In this document: one piece after another, positions 24,982 to 33,698 of the stretch
Numbering within the stretch: position 1 is the stretch's first letter
Layout: every line of letters starts with the position of its first letter
Assembly: GCA_963701065.1 (NCBI GenBank)
Contig: OY969558.1
Location: 868,001 to 932,000, forward strand
Length of the DNA stretch: 64,000 nucleotides
DNA from: Aquirickettsiella gammari
Lineage (GTDB): Bacteria; Pseudomonadota; Gammaproteobacteria; Diplorickettsiales; Diplorickettsiaceae
Reading direction: 5' to 3'
Translations under genes and position numbers: made by a program
Notes under the pieces: model-generated
What the model was told of the DNA's origin: nothing
The model's database searches: none
Seen by the model: only the letters and a program-made list of their open reading frames with translations

Positions 24982-26364
24982 ATGATTATTGATACCACCA
25001 TGCTTTCGCGTATTCAGTTCGGATTTACAGTAGGTTTTCATATTTTGTTCCCTACATTCACTATTGGGTTAGCTGTTTTTTTATCGATAATGGAAGGCAT
25101 TTGGTTGAAAACAGGTAATCCTATCTATTTGAAAATTTGCCAATTTTGGACCAAGATATTCGCATTGACGTTTGGTATGGGGGTAGTTTCAGGCATAGTT
25201 TTGGCTTACGAGTTAGGCACTAACTTTGGACCCTTTATTAATATAGCAGGTGGTGTTATAGGCGCTCTTTTTGTCTATGAGGTGCTCGCTGCTTTTTTTC
25301 TTGAAGCTGGATTTCTCGGAGTTATGTTATTTGGGTGGGATAAAGTGAGTCCAAAGCTACATTATGTAGCGACGATAATGGTTGCCTTAGGAACGCTTTT
25401 TTCTGCTTTGGGAATTTTATCAGCTAATTCCTGGATGCAAACTCCAACGGGTTTTCACATTGAGGCAGGTAGGTATGTTGTGGATAGTTGGTGGGCAGTG
25501 ATATTTAACCCAAGTACTATTCCCCGTTTTTTACATATGGCGATGGCGTCATTATTGACAACTTGTTTTGCTATTGCAGGAGTAAGCGCTTGGTATTTAT
25601 TAAAGGGAAGACATCTTGATATTGCTAAGCCTTGTTTTTCATTTGTTTTAGGCGCAGCAGTACTTATTGCGCCCATGCAAGTCTTCTTAGGCGATATAGT
25701 TGGTTTGAAAATTTATGAGTATCAACCCTTAAAAACAGCGGCAATAGAAGGTAATTGGCGGACACAGAAAGGCGCGCCGTTGATTTTATTTGCTATTCCT
25801 AACAGTCAACAAGAAAAAAATTATTATGAAATAAGTATTCCAAAACTTGCAAGTCTCATCAATACGCATCATTGGGATGGTAAGTTGCTAGGATTAAAAA
25901 GTGTACCCCCTAGTGAGAGACCCGTTGTGGGCGCGACCTTCTGGATGTTTCGCGTGATGGTGGGTATTGGCTTCTTATTTCTCTTCGTTGCTCTATTTGC
26001 TTTATGGCGAAATTGGCGCGGACAACTCTATAGCTCTAATCGATTTTATCGTTTATGTATATTGATTGCGCCTTTAGGGTTCTTGAGCACCATTGCCGGT
26101 TGGATGGTGGCAGAGTCTGGAAGACAGCCTTGGATTGTATATAATTTAATCAACATATCCCAAGGCGCTTCTATTGTCCCATTCCATCAAGTGTTCATTT
26201 CATTGATATTATTAATTGTCGTCTATGGAATTATATTTAGTTTTTATCTTTTTTATCTGTTTAAGTTGATTCGTAAGGGGCCAACAGCGTTGTTACTACA
26301 TGAATCAGTAGCGGATGTAATAACAGAAACCCCCTTTAAATATTTGGCACCTGAGGGTAAATAA
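24982..26364 (+). CDS. cydA: Cytochrome bd-type quinol oxidase subunit I (CioA-like)
   Basis: Terminal oxidase subunit holding the haems and quinol site, in the inner membrane. 460 residues with about nine membrane segments. The b595-ligand histidine is in GFHILFPTFTIGL (about residue 18) and a second haem-ligand His in FLHMAMASLL. The GRQPWIVYNLI motif of the quinol site is present. The Q loop is short, and the protein is smaller than E. coli CydA (522), which is typical of cyanide-insensitive CioA types. ATG at 24982; its stop touches the cydB start. Confidence 0.94.
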   Translation: MIIDTTMLSRIQFGFTVGFHILFPTFTIGLAVFLSIMEGIWLKTGNPIYLKICQFWTKIFALTFGMGVVSGIVLAYELGTNFGPFINIAGGVIGALFVYEVLAAFFLEAGFLGVMLFGWDKVSPKLHYVATIMVALGTLFSALGILSANSWMQTPTGFHIEAGRYVVDSWWAVIFNPSTIPRFLHMAMASLLTTCFAIAGVSAWYLLKGRHLDIAKPCFSFVLGAAVLIAPMQVFLGDIVGLKIYEYQPLKTAAIEGNWRTQKGAPLILFAIPNSQQEKNYYEISIPKLASLINTHHWDGKLLGLKSVPPSERPVVGATFWMFRVMVGIGFLFLFVALFALWRNWRGQLYSSNRFYRLCILIAPLGFLSTIAGWMVAESGRQPWIVYNLINISQGASIVPFHQVFISLILLIVVYGIIFSFYLFYLFKLIRKGPTALLLHESVADVITETPFKYLAPEGK

Positions 26365-27357
26365 ATGCTTTTAATTCTTACATGGGCCACGATCATCTCT
26401 TTAATCATTATGATGTATGTTTTGCTCGATGGTTTTGATTTAGGGGTCGGTATTTTATTCCCGTGGATTAAACAGAGTGAGCATCGGGACATTATGATGA
26501 GCACTGTTGTTCCTGTTTGGGATGGCAATGAAACTTGGTTAGTGTTTGGCGCGGCTGCTTTATATGCGGCCTTTCCAATGGCTTATAGTATTTTGCTACC
26601 TACCTTATATATGCCTATTATGATCTTGTTAGTAGCATTAATTTTTCGTGGTGTAGCATTTGAGTTTCGATTTAAGGCTCAGCGTAGCCAGTTTATCTGG
26701 GATATTGCTTTTGCAGCAGGGTCTATCCTGGCGGCCTTTATTCAAGGGATAATTTTAGGTACCTTTGTAAAAGGATATGGGCTGCATTTGCCATTATCAC
26801 ATTCTGCTTATCATTGGTTCACCCCTTTTACCGTATTTACAGGGCTTGCTGTGGTATGTGGATACGCTTTGTTGGGAGCAACTTGGTTGATTGTTAAGAC
26901 AGATGGAATATTACAAGAACGAATGTTTAAGATAGCTAAGGCTTTATTAGCGGTAGTTGTTTTTTTTCTAGTAACAGTGAGTGTTTGGACCCCTATTATC
27001 GAACCACAAATCATGCAACGTTGGTTTTCATTACCTAATTTTCTCTATTTATCACCTTTACCACTTTTAACTATATTAATTGTATTTTACAATTTTTATT
27101 GTTTAGCTAAAAAGAAAGAAAAATTACCCTTTATTTTAACCATGATTTTGTTTGTTTGCTCTTATATTGGATTTTGTATTAGCGCATGGCCCTATATTGT
27201 TCCGCATGCACTTTCTGTATGGGATGCAGCCGCACCCCCTTCTACTTTGATATTTATATTAGTTGGTGCTGGAATTTTATTGCCGATATTATTAATTTAT
27301 ACTATTTATTCTTATCATGTTTTTCGTGGAAAAGTAAAAACGACGATTCATTATTAA
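26365..27357 (+). CDS. cydB: Cytochrome bd-type quinol oxidase subunit II (CioB-like)
   Basis: Second core subunit of the bd oxidase. 330 residues, as in CioB types (E. coli CydB 379). YVLLDGFDLGVGILFPW near the N-terminus and WDGNETWLVFGAAALYAAFP are the family signatures, followed by further membrane segments up to residue 320. It starts at the base after the cydA stop, so the two are translationally coupled. With no haem ligands of its own, it serves as the structural partner. Confidence 0.95.
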   Translation: MLLILTWATIISLIIMMYVLLDGFDLGVGILFPWIKQSEHRDIMMSTVVPVWDGNETWLVFGAAALYAAFPMAYSILLPTLYMPIMILLVALIFRGVAFEFRFKAQRSQFIWDIAFAAGSILAAFIQGIILGTFVKGYGLHLPLSHSAYHWFTPFTVFTGLAVVCGYALLGATWLIVKTDGILQERMFKIAKALLAVVVFFLVTVSVWTPIIEPQIMQRWFSLPNFLYLSPLPLLTILIVFYNFYCLAKKKEKLPFILTMILFVCSYIGFCISAWPYIVPHALSVWDAAAPPSTLIFILVGAGILLPILLIYTIYSYHVFRGKVKTTIHY

Positions 27358-27360
27358 TTT

Positions 27361-27468
27361 ATGAAAAAACGTATACGTGAATGGTTATGGTTTATTGGTT
27401 TGTATGTAGCGGGCGTTACAAGCGTTGCGTCTTTTTCTGCATTGTGTCATTATTTAATTCCGCATTAA
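27361..27468 (+). CDS. DUF2474-type small subunit of the bd oxidase
   Basis: A 35-residue protein, MKKRIREWLWFIGLYVAG onwards, with one membrane helix (about residues 8-29). It begins three bases after the cydB stop. The sequence and place match the small DUF2474 proteins encoded behind cioAB, which parallel CydX/CydH, the third subunits of other bd oxidases. It is short enough to be missed by automatic annotation. Its likely role is to stabilise the oxidase. Confidence 0.8.
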   Translation: MKKRIREWLWFIGLYVAGVTSVASFSALCHYLIPH

Positions 27469-27491
27469 TTTAGCCGGTTTTTGGAAAGTGT

Positions 27492-28913
27492 TCAGAAAAT
27501 TGTGCTAAGTACTTCCTCCGTCCTTGAAGCTATTGGCTCTAGTGAAACACAGTTTGGCAAATAATCTTGATTTTCGAGTTCTGAGTTGAGTGTTACTGAC
27601 TGAACTGCATTTTCGATTTTAGCGAGTTGCTTGCTTTGAGGTGTATATTTTTGAAAAAAAGTTATTCTTGTTTTTCGTGAGATAATAAAGTTGGGCATGA
27701 GCGTAGCGATAGCATTTAATATTTTATGTAAAATATTCATTTGATTTAAGCTTAGAATATTTTTTTCTCGAAATTTATTTATTGCTAATCGAGCTCTAAA
27801 TTGAAAATCTTCAAAGATTTTCATTTGTACATGGTTTTTATTCTCTAGTTTAGAAATGGATATAATAAGCAAACTTTCAAAATATTGATTAGTGAAATTG
27901 ATTAAATCAGTCGATAAAGCGATAATTTCGGGTATTTTATCGGAATAAATCGATAACCCTTCAATTAAATTAGTGATTTTTATATATTCTGCTGTGAAAG
28001 AGTTTAATTTATCATGACCTGTTTGAATTAAATTATATAAGTCATTATCCAGTAAAATAGAGCGGAACCCGGGTTGGCCAAAATAATATTTTTTGAAAAA
28101 AATAAAATCGGATTTTATAGATTTATTATCTAGATTATCTTCAATTGTCGCATCTATTAAACTTTGGATTTCTATTGCAGATAGTTCATCGATAGGAGAA
28201 ATTGCCACTACTTTATTTAGTAGTTTTCTATAAGAAAAAATTATTTTTACAATATTTTTCAGATAAGCCACATCATTTTCTGCAATATTTTTTAGACGAG
28301 CTAGGTTATTTAAGGCAAAAATAATAGTGTTTAAATCGAGAAGACAATCCTGAGTTAAATTAGTTGCGGAGGCTAATAAAGACTCAGCCGAGCCTTGAAA
28401 TTTTTTGAGGGAAACTATTTTTAGCAAGCTTATTTTTAAATAATTGAATAAAAAGCTAATTTTTATTTTTTTTCTTTGTTCAAAAAAATTATTTAAATGG
28501 TTTTTTTGAACAAAATTAATAATATTATGAATGTTAATGGCTATATTTTTTTTATTTAGCTCAGCTAAAATATTTTCTAACACAGTTTTAAATTTTAGCT
28601 TAGGATCTATAAATTTAGCCCATTTGAGTTTTTCAATAAAATTTTCTTTATCTGAGGCGATGACATCAATAGGATTTAATAATTGATTAATGAATAGAAT
28701 CTCGGTAATTTTGCCCTTATATTTAATAATAAAATATTTATTATCGCCAGAATCGTTGGACTTAAATTCCAGTTCATCTAATCTAGCTTTTAAAATACGT
28801 CGTGGGTAGAACTTAAGAAGACTAGCGAGTGAGCGTGGTTCTTTAATAAACCTAAGAAGACGCGCTATATTTTCGAGAAGATCCTTATCGTTAGAAAAAG
28901 TAATACCCACCAT
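27492..28913 (-). CDS. Hypothetical protein, Lys/Asn/Ile-rich
   Basis: Not recognised. 473 residues, mostly predicted helix, with no signal peptide, no clear membrane segment and no familiar motif. Composition is much richer in Asn, Lys, Ile and Leu, and the DNA is more AT-rich, than in neighbouring housekeeping genes. It converges with the cyd operon and stands alone on its strand, with an ATG at 28913. It is probably lineage-specific; a secreted effector is possible but nothing in the sequence proves it. Confidence 0.7.
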   Translation of the reverse strand: MVGITFSNDKDLLENIARLLRFIKEPRSLASLLKFYPRRILKARLDELEFKSNDSGDNKYFIIKYKGKITEILFINQLLNPIDVIASDKENFIEKLKWAKFIDPKLKFKTVLENILAELNKKNIAINIHNIINFVQKNHLNNFFEQRKKIKISFLFNYLKISLLKIVSLKKFQGSAESLLASATNLTQDCLLDLNTIIFALNNLARLKNIAENDVAYLKNIVKIIFSYRKLLNKVVAISPIDELSAIEIQSLIDATIEDNLDNKSIKSDFIFFKKYYFGQPGFRSILLDNDLYNLIQTGHDKLNSFTAEYIKITNLIEGLSIYSDKIPEIIALSTDLINFTNQYFESLLIISISKLENKNHVQMKIFEDFQFRARLAINKFREKNILSLNQMNILHKILNAIATLMPNFIISRKTRITFFQKYTPQSKQLAKIENAVQSVTLNSELENQDYLPNCVSLEPIASRTEEVLSTIF

Positions 28914-29066
28914 TTTTTTATTATAATGACCCCCCTTGTTTATAGGTTAAGTAAGTCGAGAACTAACATGATAAACTAAGAAACAGAGTTAATCAGTTTT
29001 AAACCGTAATTACCATTTTTAGCTTAAAATTAATACTATCTTAGTGTACTTATGGCAAGTAATGTA

Positions 29067-29118
29067 TCCTGCCTTTTTCTGCCAAAATGGAGATTGACTA
29101 AAGGAATTAAAGGCAGGA
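29067..29118 (+). other. 10-bp inverted repeat upstream of def
   Basis: TCCTGCCTTT (29067-29076) and AAAGGCAGGA (29109-29118) are perfect complements separated by 32 bases, 85 bases before the def ATG. It could fold as a long-loop stem in the def-fmt-rsmB leader or be a protein-binding site. The rest of 28914-29202 is AT-rich without further recognised features. Confidence 0.45.
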
Positions 29119-29202
29119 AAATTACCCTGTTGGAGTTAAACCCTTAAGTTAATTGCAATTTAATTGATTTTTATCAGAAAATAAAGAAAGATAACAGAAA
29201 TT

Positions 29203-29709
29203 ATGGCTATTTACCCTATTATCCAGTTACCCGATGTGCGCTTGCGTGTTGCGACAGCAGCAATCACTGTTTTTGACGCCGCTTTACAACAATTAATTGA
29301 TGATATGTTCGAGACAATGTATGCCGCTAAAGGGATTGGTTTAGCGGCCCCGCAAATTGCGATTAGCAAAAAATTAGCGGTTATTGATGTTTCTAATAAC
29401 AAATCGACCACCTGGTGTTTAATTAATCCTATTATTATTGATAAAAAAGGTGAGGAATTAATGGAAGAAGGCTGTTTATCGGTTCCCGGCATTTACGATA
29501 AAGCACCGCGAGCGCTATGGGTTAAATTACGTGCTTTAGACAGGCATGGAAAGCCTTATGAGCTAGAAGCGGAAGATTTATTAGCGCATTGTATTCAACA
29601 CGAAGTCGATCACTTGAATGGTAAGCTATTCTTGGACCATTTATCACCTCTTAAACGCCAGCTGGCCCGTAAAAAGCTAGAAAAAATCAAAAAAAGGGGG
29701 AAGTCTTGA
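29203..29709 (+). CDS. def: Peptide deformylase
   Basis: Removes the formyl group from nascent proteins. 168 residues (E. coli 169). The three metal-site motifs are GIGLAAPQI (about residue 45), EEGCLSVPG with the ligand cysteine (about residue 92), and HCIQHEVDHLNG with the two ligand histidines and catalytic glutamate (about residue 134). It overlaps the fmt start by four bases, giving the usual def-fmt-rsmB order. Confidence 0.97.
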   Translation: MAIYPIIQLPDVRLRVATAAITVFDAALQQLIDDMFETMYAAKGIGLAAPQIAISKKLAVIDVSNNKSTTWCLINPIIIDKKGEELMEEGCLSVPGIYDKAPRALWVKLRALDRHGKPYELEAEDLLAHCIQHEVDHLNGKLFLDHLSPLKRQLARKKLEKIKKRGKS

Positions 29710-30653
29710 ACCTTATTTTTGCAGGCACCCCTGAATTTGCCGTGCCTAGTTTGCAAGCTTTGTTGACTTCCGGTCATAATATATGTGCTGTTTATACACA
29801 GCCTGATCGTCCAGCAGGGCGAGGCCGCCGTTTGTTAATGAGTCCTATTAAGCAGTTTGCCTTAGAAAATAAACTTTCTGTTTCTCAACCGGTTACTTTA
29901 CGTGATGTCAAAGAGCAAAGAAAATTAGCCGCTTTACAAGCTGATTTAATGATAGTGGTAGCTTACGGTCTTATTCTCCCTCCCGCTGTGTTAGCAATAC
30001 CCCGTTTTGGTTGCATTAATGTTCATGCTTCACTATTGCCGCGTTGGCGAGGTGCAGCTCCTATCCAGCGCGCTATTTTAGCGGGTGATCGAGAAACAGG
30101 GATTACTATTATGCAAATGGATGAAGGTCTTGATACCGGAGAAATTGTAAAGAAATTATCTTGTACGATAGAACCTAATGATACGACTCAATCCCTACAG
30201 GAACGCTTATCTCAATTGGGTGCGCAGGCATTATTAGAGAGTTTAAGTGCTATTGAAAGTGGTTCTTACCTATCTGAGCCACAGAATGAAAAAGAGAGTT
30301 GCTATGCTAAAAAAATTAATAAAGGAGAAGCAGAGATAGATTGGGAGAAAGACGCTGTTTCTTTAGATAGGATGATACGTGCATTTTGTCCTAAACCAGT
30401 TGCTCGGATTGTATTAGGGAAATCTATATTGCGCGTTTGTAAAGCAGAGGTACTTGATCAAACGAGCGCCGAGAAACCCGGCCTTATTTTAAAAGTAGAT
30501 CGAGAAGGGATTGATGTGGCTACAGGAAAAGGTGTATTACGTTTACTCGAAGTGCAATGGCCAGGAGGGCGTTGTTTACCAATTTCAAGCTTTATTCATG
30601 GTAAGTCAGAATTATTCCATGTAGGTGCTATTTTAGATCGAATGTATGTCTAA
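29706..30653 (+). CDS. fmt: Methionyl-tRNA formyltransferase
   Basis: Formylates initiator Met-tRNA with 10-formyl-tetrahydrofolate. 315 residues (E. coli 315). FAGTPEFAVPSLQAL opens the formyltransferase domain. The conserved catalytic segment is CINVHASLLPRWRGAAPIQ (about residue 105), with the catalytic aspartate in MDEGLDTGEIV (about residue 144). A C-terminal OB-like domain follows from about residue 208. The TTG start overlaps the def stop by four bases, and the end overlaps rsmB by eight. Confidence 0.97.
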   Translation: MNLIFAGTPEFAVPSLQALLTSGHNICAVYTQPDRPAGRGRRLLMSPIKQFALENKLSVSQPVTLRDVKEQRKLAALQADLMIVVAYGLILPPAVLAIPRFGCINVHASLLPRWRGAAPIQRAILAGDRETGITIMQMDEGLDTGEIVKKLSCTIEPNDTTQSLQERLSQLGAQALLESLSAIESGSYLSEPQNEKESCYAKKINKGEAEIDWEKDAVSLDRMIRAFCPKPVARIVLGKSILRVCKAEVLDQTSAEKPGLILKVDREGIDVATGKGVLRLLEVQWPGGRCLPISSFIHGKSELFHVGAILDRMYV

Positions 30654-31959
30654 TTCCCGTGCCATAGCGGCACAAATAATTTCGCGTGTATTGGTAGAGG
30701 GTGTATCACTTACCGATGCTTTTACTGAAAGGCTACAAAGTGATATCGGCAGTTCTCGCGATAGAGGCTTTATTCAAGAGTTATGTTACGGCGCCATACG
30801 TTGGTATGGGCCTTTAAAGCAGCTTTGCACTTATTTGCTTAAGAAACCACTAAATCCAGCTGATCAGGATATTTATGCGCTATTGTTAATAGGTCTCTAT
30901 CAACTTAATTATTTAAAGACATCGCCGCATGCGGCAGTCCATGAAACAGTGCAAGCAGCCAGAGAGTTTAATAAAAGTTGGGCAGTTCCATTGATTAATG
31001 GTGTGTTGCGATCATTTCAGCGCCAGAAAGCAAATTTGTTAAAGAAAATACCTCACGACCTATGTTATGCCCATCCTGAATGGTTACTAAAAAAACTACA
31101 ACGAGCTTGGCCAAATGAATGGCAAGCTATTATAGAAGCGAACAATCATGTGCCTCCCATGAGTCTACGCATTAATCTTTTAAAGAATAAGCGAGAAGAT
31201 TATGCCCAAAAATTGAAGGATAAAAATATAGCTGCTCAATTGAGCGACTTGAGTAAAACCGGGATTGTTCTGGATGAGTCTTGCAATGTTTTTAAATTAC
31301 CGGGGTTTTTAGAAGGAGAGGTCTCTATACAGGATACGGCTGCGCAGCTGGCTGCATTTTTATTAATGTTACAAGCTGGGCAGCGAGTCTTAGATGCTTG
31401 TGCAGCACCTGGCGGAAAGACAGCGCATATTTTGGAAGCTCAACCCAATTTGTTAAGCTGTATCGCTGTTGATAAAGATGCAATTCGTTTAAATAAAGTT
31501 AAGGATAATCTAACCCGTTTAGGATTAGTAGACAATAAGGTGCGACTGCTCTGTGCTAAAGCGGAGGAACTCAGAACCAGTTGGAAAGGAGAATTGTTAG
31601 ATAGAATCTTATTGGATGCACCTTGTTCTGGGACGGGGGTTATTCGCAAGCATCCTGACATCAAATTGTTACGAAGAGAGGAAGATATCGCTAAATTGGC
31701 CGAACAACAATATCAGCTTCTATCAAGTCTTTGGTCATTACTTAAACCGAATGGAATTCTATTGTATGTGACTTGTTCTGTATTACCAGAGGAAAATAGT
31801 GATGTATTACTTCGTTTTTTATCGCGATATCCCGATGCCAAAGAAGATACGCTCGATGTTAAATGGGGCGTTCCTTGTTCAATAGGCCGGCAAATTTTTC
31901 CTCAAATTCACGGGACCGACGGATTTTATTATGCTAGGTTACGTAAAATGGACCTATAG
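30646..31959 (+). CDS. rsmB: 16S rRNA (cytosine-967-C5)-methyltransferase
   Basis: 437 residues (E. coli RsmB 429). The N-terminal NusB-like RNA-binding domain (about 1-135) includes RDRGFIQELCYGAIRW. The catalytic domain carries the SAM motif LDACAAPGGKTAHIL (about residue 250), then DAPCSGTGVIRKHPDIK and VTCSVLPEEN, the two cysteines that define RNA m5C methyltransferases. It is the last gene of the def-fmt-rsmB operon. Confidence 0.97.
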   Translation: MSNSRAIAAQIISRVLVEGVSLTDAFTERLQSDIGSSRDRGFIQELCYGAIRWYGPLKQLCTYLLKKPLNPADQDIYALLLIGLYQLNYLKTSPHAAVHETVQAAREFNKSWAVPLINGVLRSFQRQKANLLKKIPHDLCYAHPEWLLKKLQRAWPNEWQAIIEANNHVPPMSLRINLLKNKREDYAQKLKDKNIAAQLSDLSKTGIVLDESCNVFKLPGFLEGEVSIQDTAAQLAAFLLMLQAGQRVLDACAAPGGKTAHILEAQPNLLSCIAVDKDAIRLNKVKDNLTRLGLVDNKVRLLCAKAEELRTSWKGELLDRILLDAPCSGTGVIRKHPDIKLLRREEDIAKLAEQQYQLLSSLWSLLKPNGILLYVTCSVLPEENSDVLLRFLSRYPDAKEDTLDVKWGVPCSIGRQIFPQIHGTDGFYYARLRKMDL

Positions 31960-32017
31960 TCATCATTATTTTGATTTAAGGCGTGTTAATTGTAAAATAA
32001 CTAAGATGGGTGAGATT

Positions 32018-32533
32018 ATGAAAACGAACGTAGCATTTTTGGGCGGCTTATTAATTATTACCTTAATAACACTTACAGCTTGTGCTTCGATGAATTCAGC
32101 AGATAACAGGCAGGTTGAAAAAGGAATGCTGCAAGCGAAGCAAGGAAAGGATTTAATCCCGGTAATTCAAGTCATTCAAACCACTGATCGCCTTAGAGTC
32201 ATTGTATATAGTGACGCTTGTTTTCAGTTAAATGGACAGTTAACAAGTCATTGTGCTTGGCAACTTAATCAGGCAATGAAAACTATAAAATCTTATGGTA
32301 ATGCTCTTGTTCAAGTAGTTGCTTACACAGATGATCTTTATGATCCGAAAGCAGCGACCAAGATTGCGCAAGAACAGGCCGATACAGTGACTAGTTTTTT
32401 ATGGAAGCATGGAATTGAAGCTCCACGTCTGCGCACTATAGCTTATGGCGCCCATGGCTTTATTGCCAGTAATCGAAGAGTAAGGTCCAGTAGTTTTAAT
32501 CGCCGTGTTGAAATTATTGTAGTAAAAAAATAA
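32018..32533 (+). CDS. OmpA-like domain lipoprotein
   Basis: 171 residues from the ATG at 32018, chosen because GGGTGAG precedes it and the signal peptide follows directly. The lipobox LTAC places the lipidated cysteine near residue 22. The C-terminal part (about 60-171) is an OmpA-type domain: AKTKIAQEQADTVTSFL-like helix and a terminal SSFNRRVEIIVVKK. Such lipoproteins tether the outer membrane to peptidoglycan or belong to envelope machines. The Dot/Icm protein DotK/IcmN has this layout, but no other dot/icm gene is nearby, so I do not assign it. It may follow the rsmB transcript. Confidence 0.82.
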   Translation: MKTNVAFLGGLLIITLITLTACASMNSADNRQVEKGMLQAKQGKDLIPVIQVIQTTDRLRVIVYSDACFQLNGQLTSHCAWQLNQAMKTIKSYGNALVQVVAYTDDLYDPKAATKIAQEQADTVTSFLWKHGIEAPRLRTIAYGAHGFIASNRRVRSSSFNRRVEIIVVKK

Positions 32534-32555
32534 AGTCAGATTGAAAGAGGGGCGC

Positions 32556-33464
32556 TTAATTACTTCTATTTAATATTAAGCCGTTACCTTCGGTATAGGC
32601 ACTGATAAAGTTAATGGGTAAATCATAATAAATAATACTTTTGTCCTTAGCAAAAGCCATCATTTTATTTTTTACTCTCACTTGGGCTTGCGCTTGTCCC
32701 TGTGTTCTAATAAATCCTTGTTGCGCGTACAACTGTTTGGCTAGCAATTGAATTTTTTGGCTTAGATGGGTGTCCAGCATTTTTACAACGCCTGCTAAAA
32801 CAATTTTTCCTTTACCAGCCGCATTTATTTTCAAATAAGGGCTATTGATCCAATAAACCAGCAAATTACCGTTACCCATAAAATCAATAGTATTAAGCGC
32901 CACTTCGCCTTCGATTGTAATATAACGCGTATTATAACTTTTTATGCTTAAGTCTTGGCTATGGATGTTATGTAAGGTAATGTTTCCCTTACCATTGCTA
33001 TACAGAGATTTTAGATTTAATTTATTGGTATAAAGATTAATTCGACCCGTTCCTTCGGCTCGAAGCGACAAAGAGCCCATTAAACCTTTACCAAATAAGT
33101 TCGCGTTACTATGGAAGAGGATTTGATTTATTTGCTGAGGGGTTGTATTTACCTTAATGGTTAATTGCCCGTCATGGCGAGCTGGATAAAACAATTTTGT
33201 TCCGAGATATAGGGTATGATTTTTTTCTTTCCAAGTGACATTAGATACTGATTTTGGATCACCAAGAATTTGTAATGAAGGCTTGGTTTGGGTCGCATCA
33301 ATGTAAACATTGATAGGACCTCGAATACTCAGTGAAGAAAAACTATTAATGGCTATATCCTTGCTAGGGCAAGGAATGGGGGAGGCAATAGGGGCTGACT
33401 GAGTGTGACCTAGCACGCAAAACAAAGCCAGGCTGGAAAATAAATAATAAGCTAATACTTTCAT
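32556..33464 (-). CDS. Secreted GIN-domain (DUF2807) protein
   Basis: 302 residues from the ATG at 33464, which follows GGGGTG at good spacing; an ATG 15 bases upstream would add MGCKS. The signal peptide spans about residues 1-24. Two DUF2807/GIN repeats form a predicted beta-helix: FSSLSIRGPINVYID, then short strands alternating with Gly/Asn turns such as GNGNLLVYW and GKGKIVLAG. The family is annotated as putative auto-transporter adhesin head domain, without firm function. It converges with the OmpA-like lipoprotein gene. Confidence 0.78.
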   Translation of the reverse strand: MKVLAYYLFSSLALFCVLGHTQSAPIASPIPCPSKDIAINSFSSLSIRGPINVYIDATQTKPSLQILGDPKSVSNVTWKEKNHTLYLGTKLFYPARHDGQLTIKVNTTPQQINQILFHSNANLFGKGLMGSLSLRAEGTGRINLYTNKLNLKSLYSNGKGNITLHNIHSQDLSIKSYNTRYITIEGEVALNTIDFMGNGNLLVYWINSPYLKINAAGKGKIVLAGVVKMLDTHLSQKIQLLAKQLYAQQGFIRTQGQAQAQVRVKNKMMAFAKDKSIIYYDLPINFISAYTEGNGLILNRSN

Positions 33465-33698
33465 GGATTTACACCCCATTTTATTTTTTAAGAATATTAA
33501 CCTTGTCTCAAGCTATTTACCAGATAAAGATAATTTAATCGCAATTATTCAGTTTTTAGGGCGTTAGCCGTGAAGGTGCTTGCTAAAAAAGCGAGATTCT
33601 GACTGCAAATTAACATCATTTATCAGCCTATGGGCTATATTTTTTCTTTGTGATAGTGCGCTATAATCTCAGGCTTTCTGCCTATCGATTAATTATTT

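Noticed and set aside
32018..32533. Assignment as Dot/Icm lipoprotein DotK/IcmN
   Set aside because: The layout (lipobox plus OmpA domain) fits, but it is common to many lipoproteins and no dot/icm gene is adjacent.
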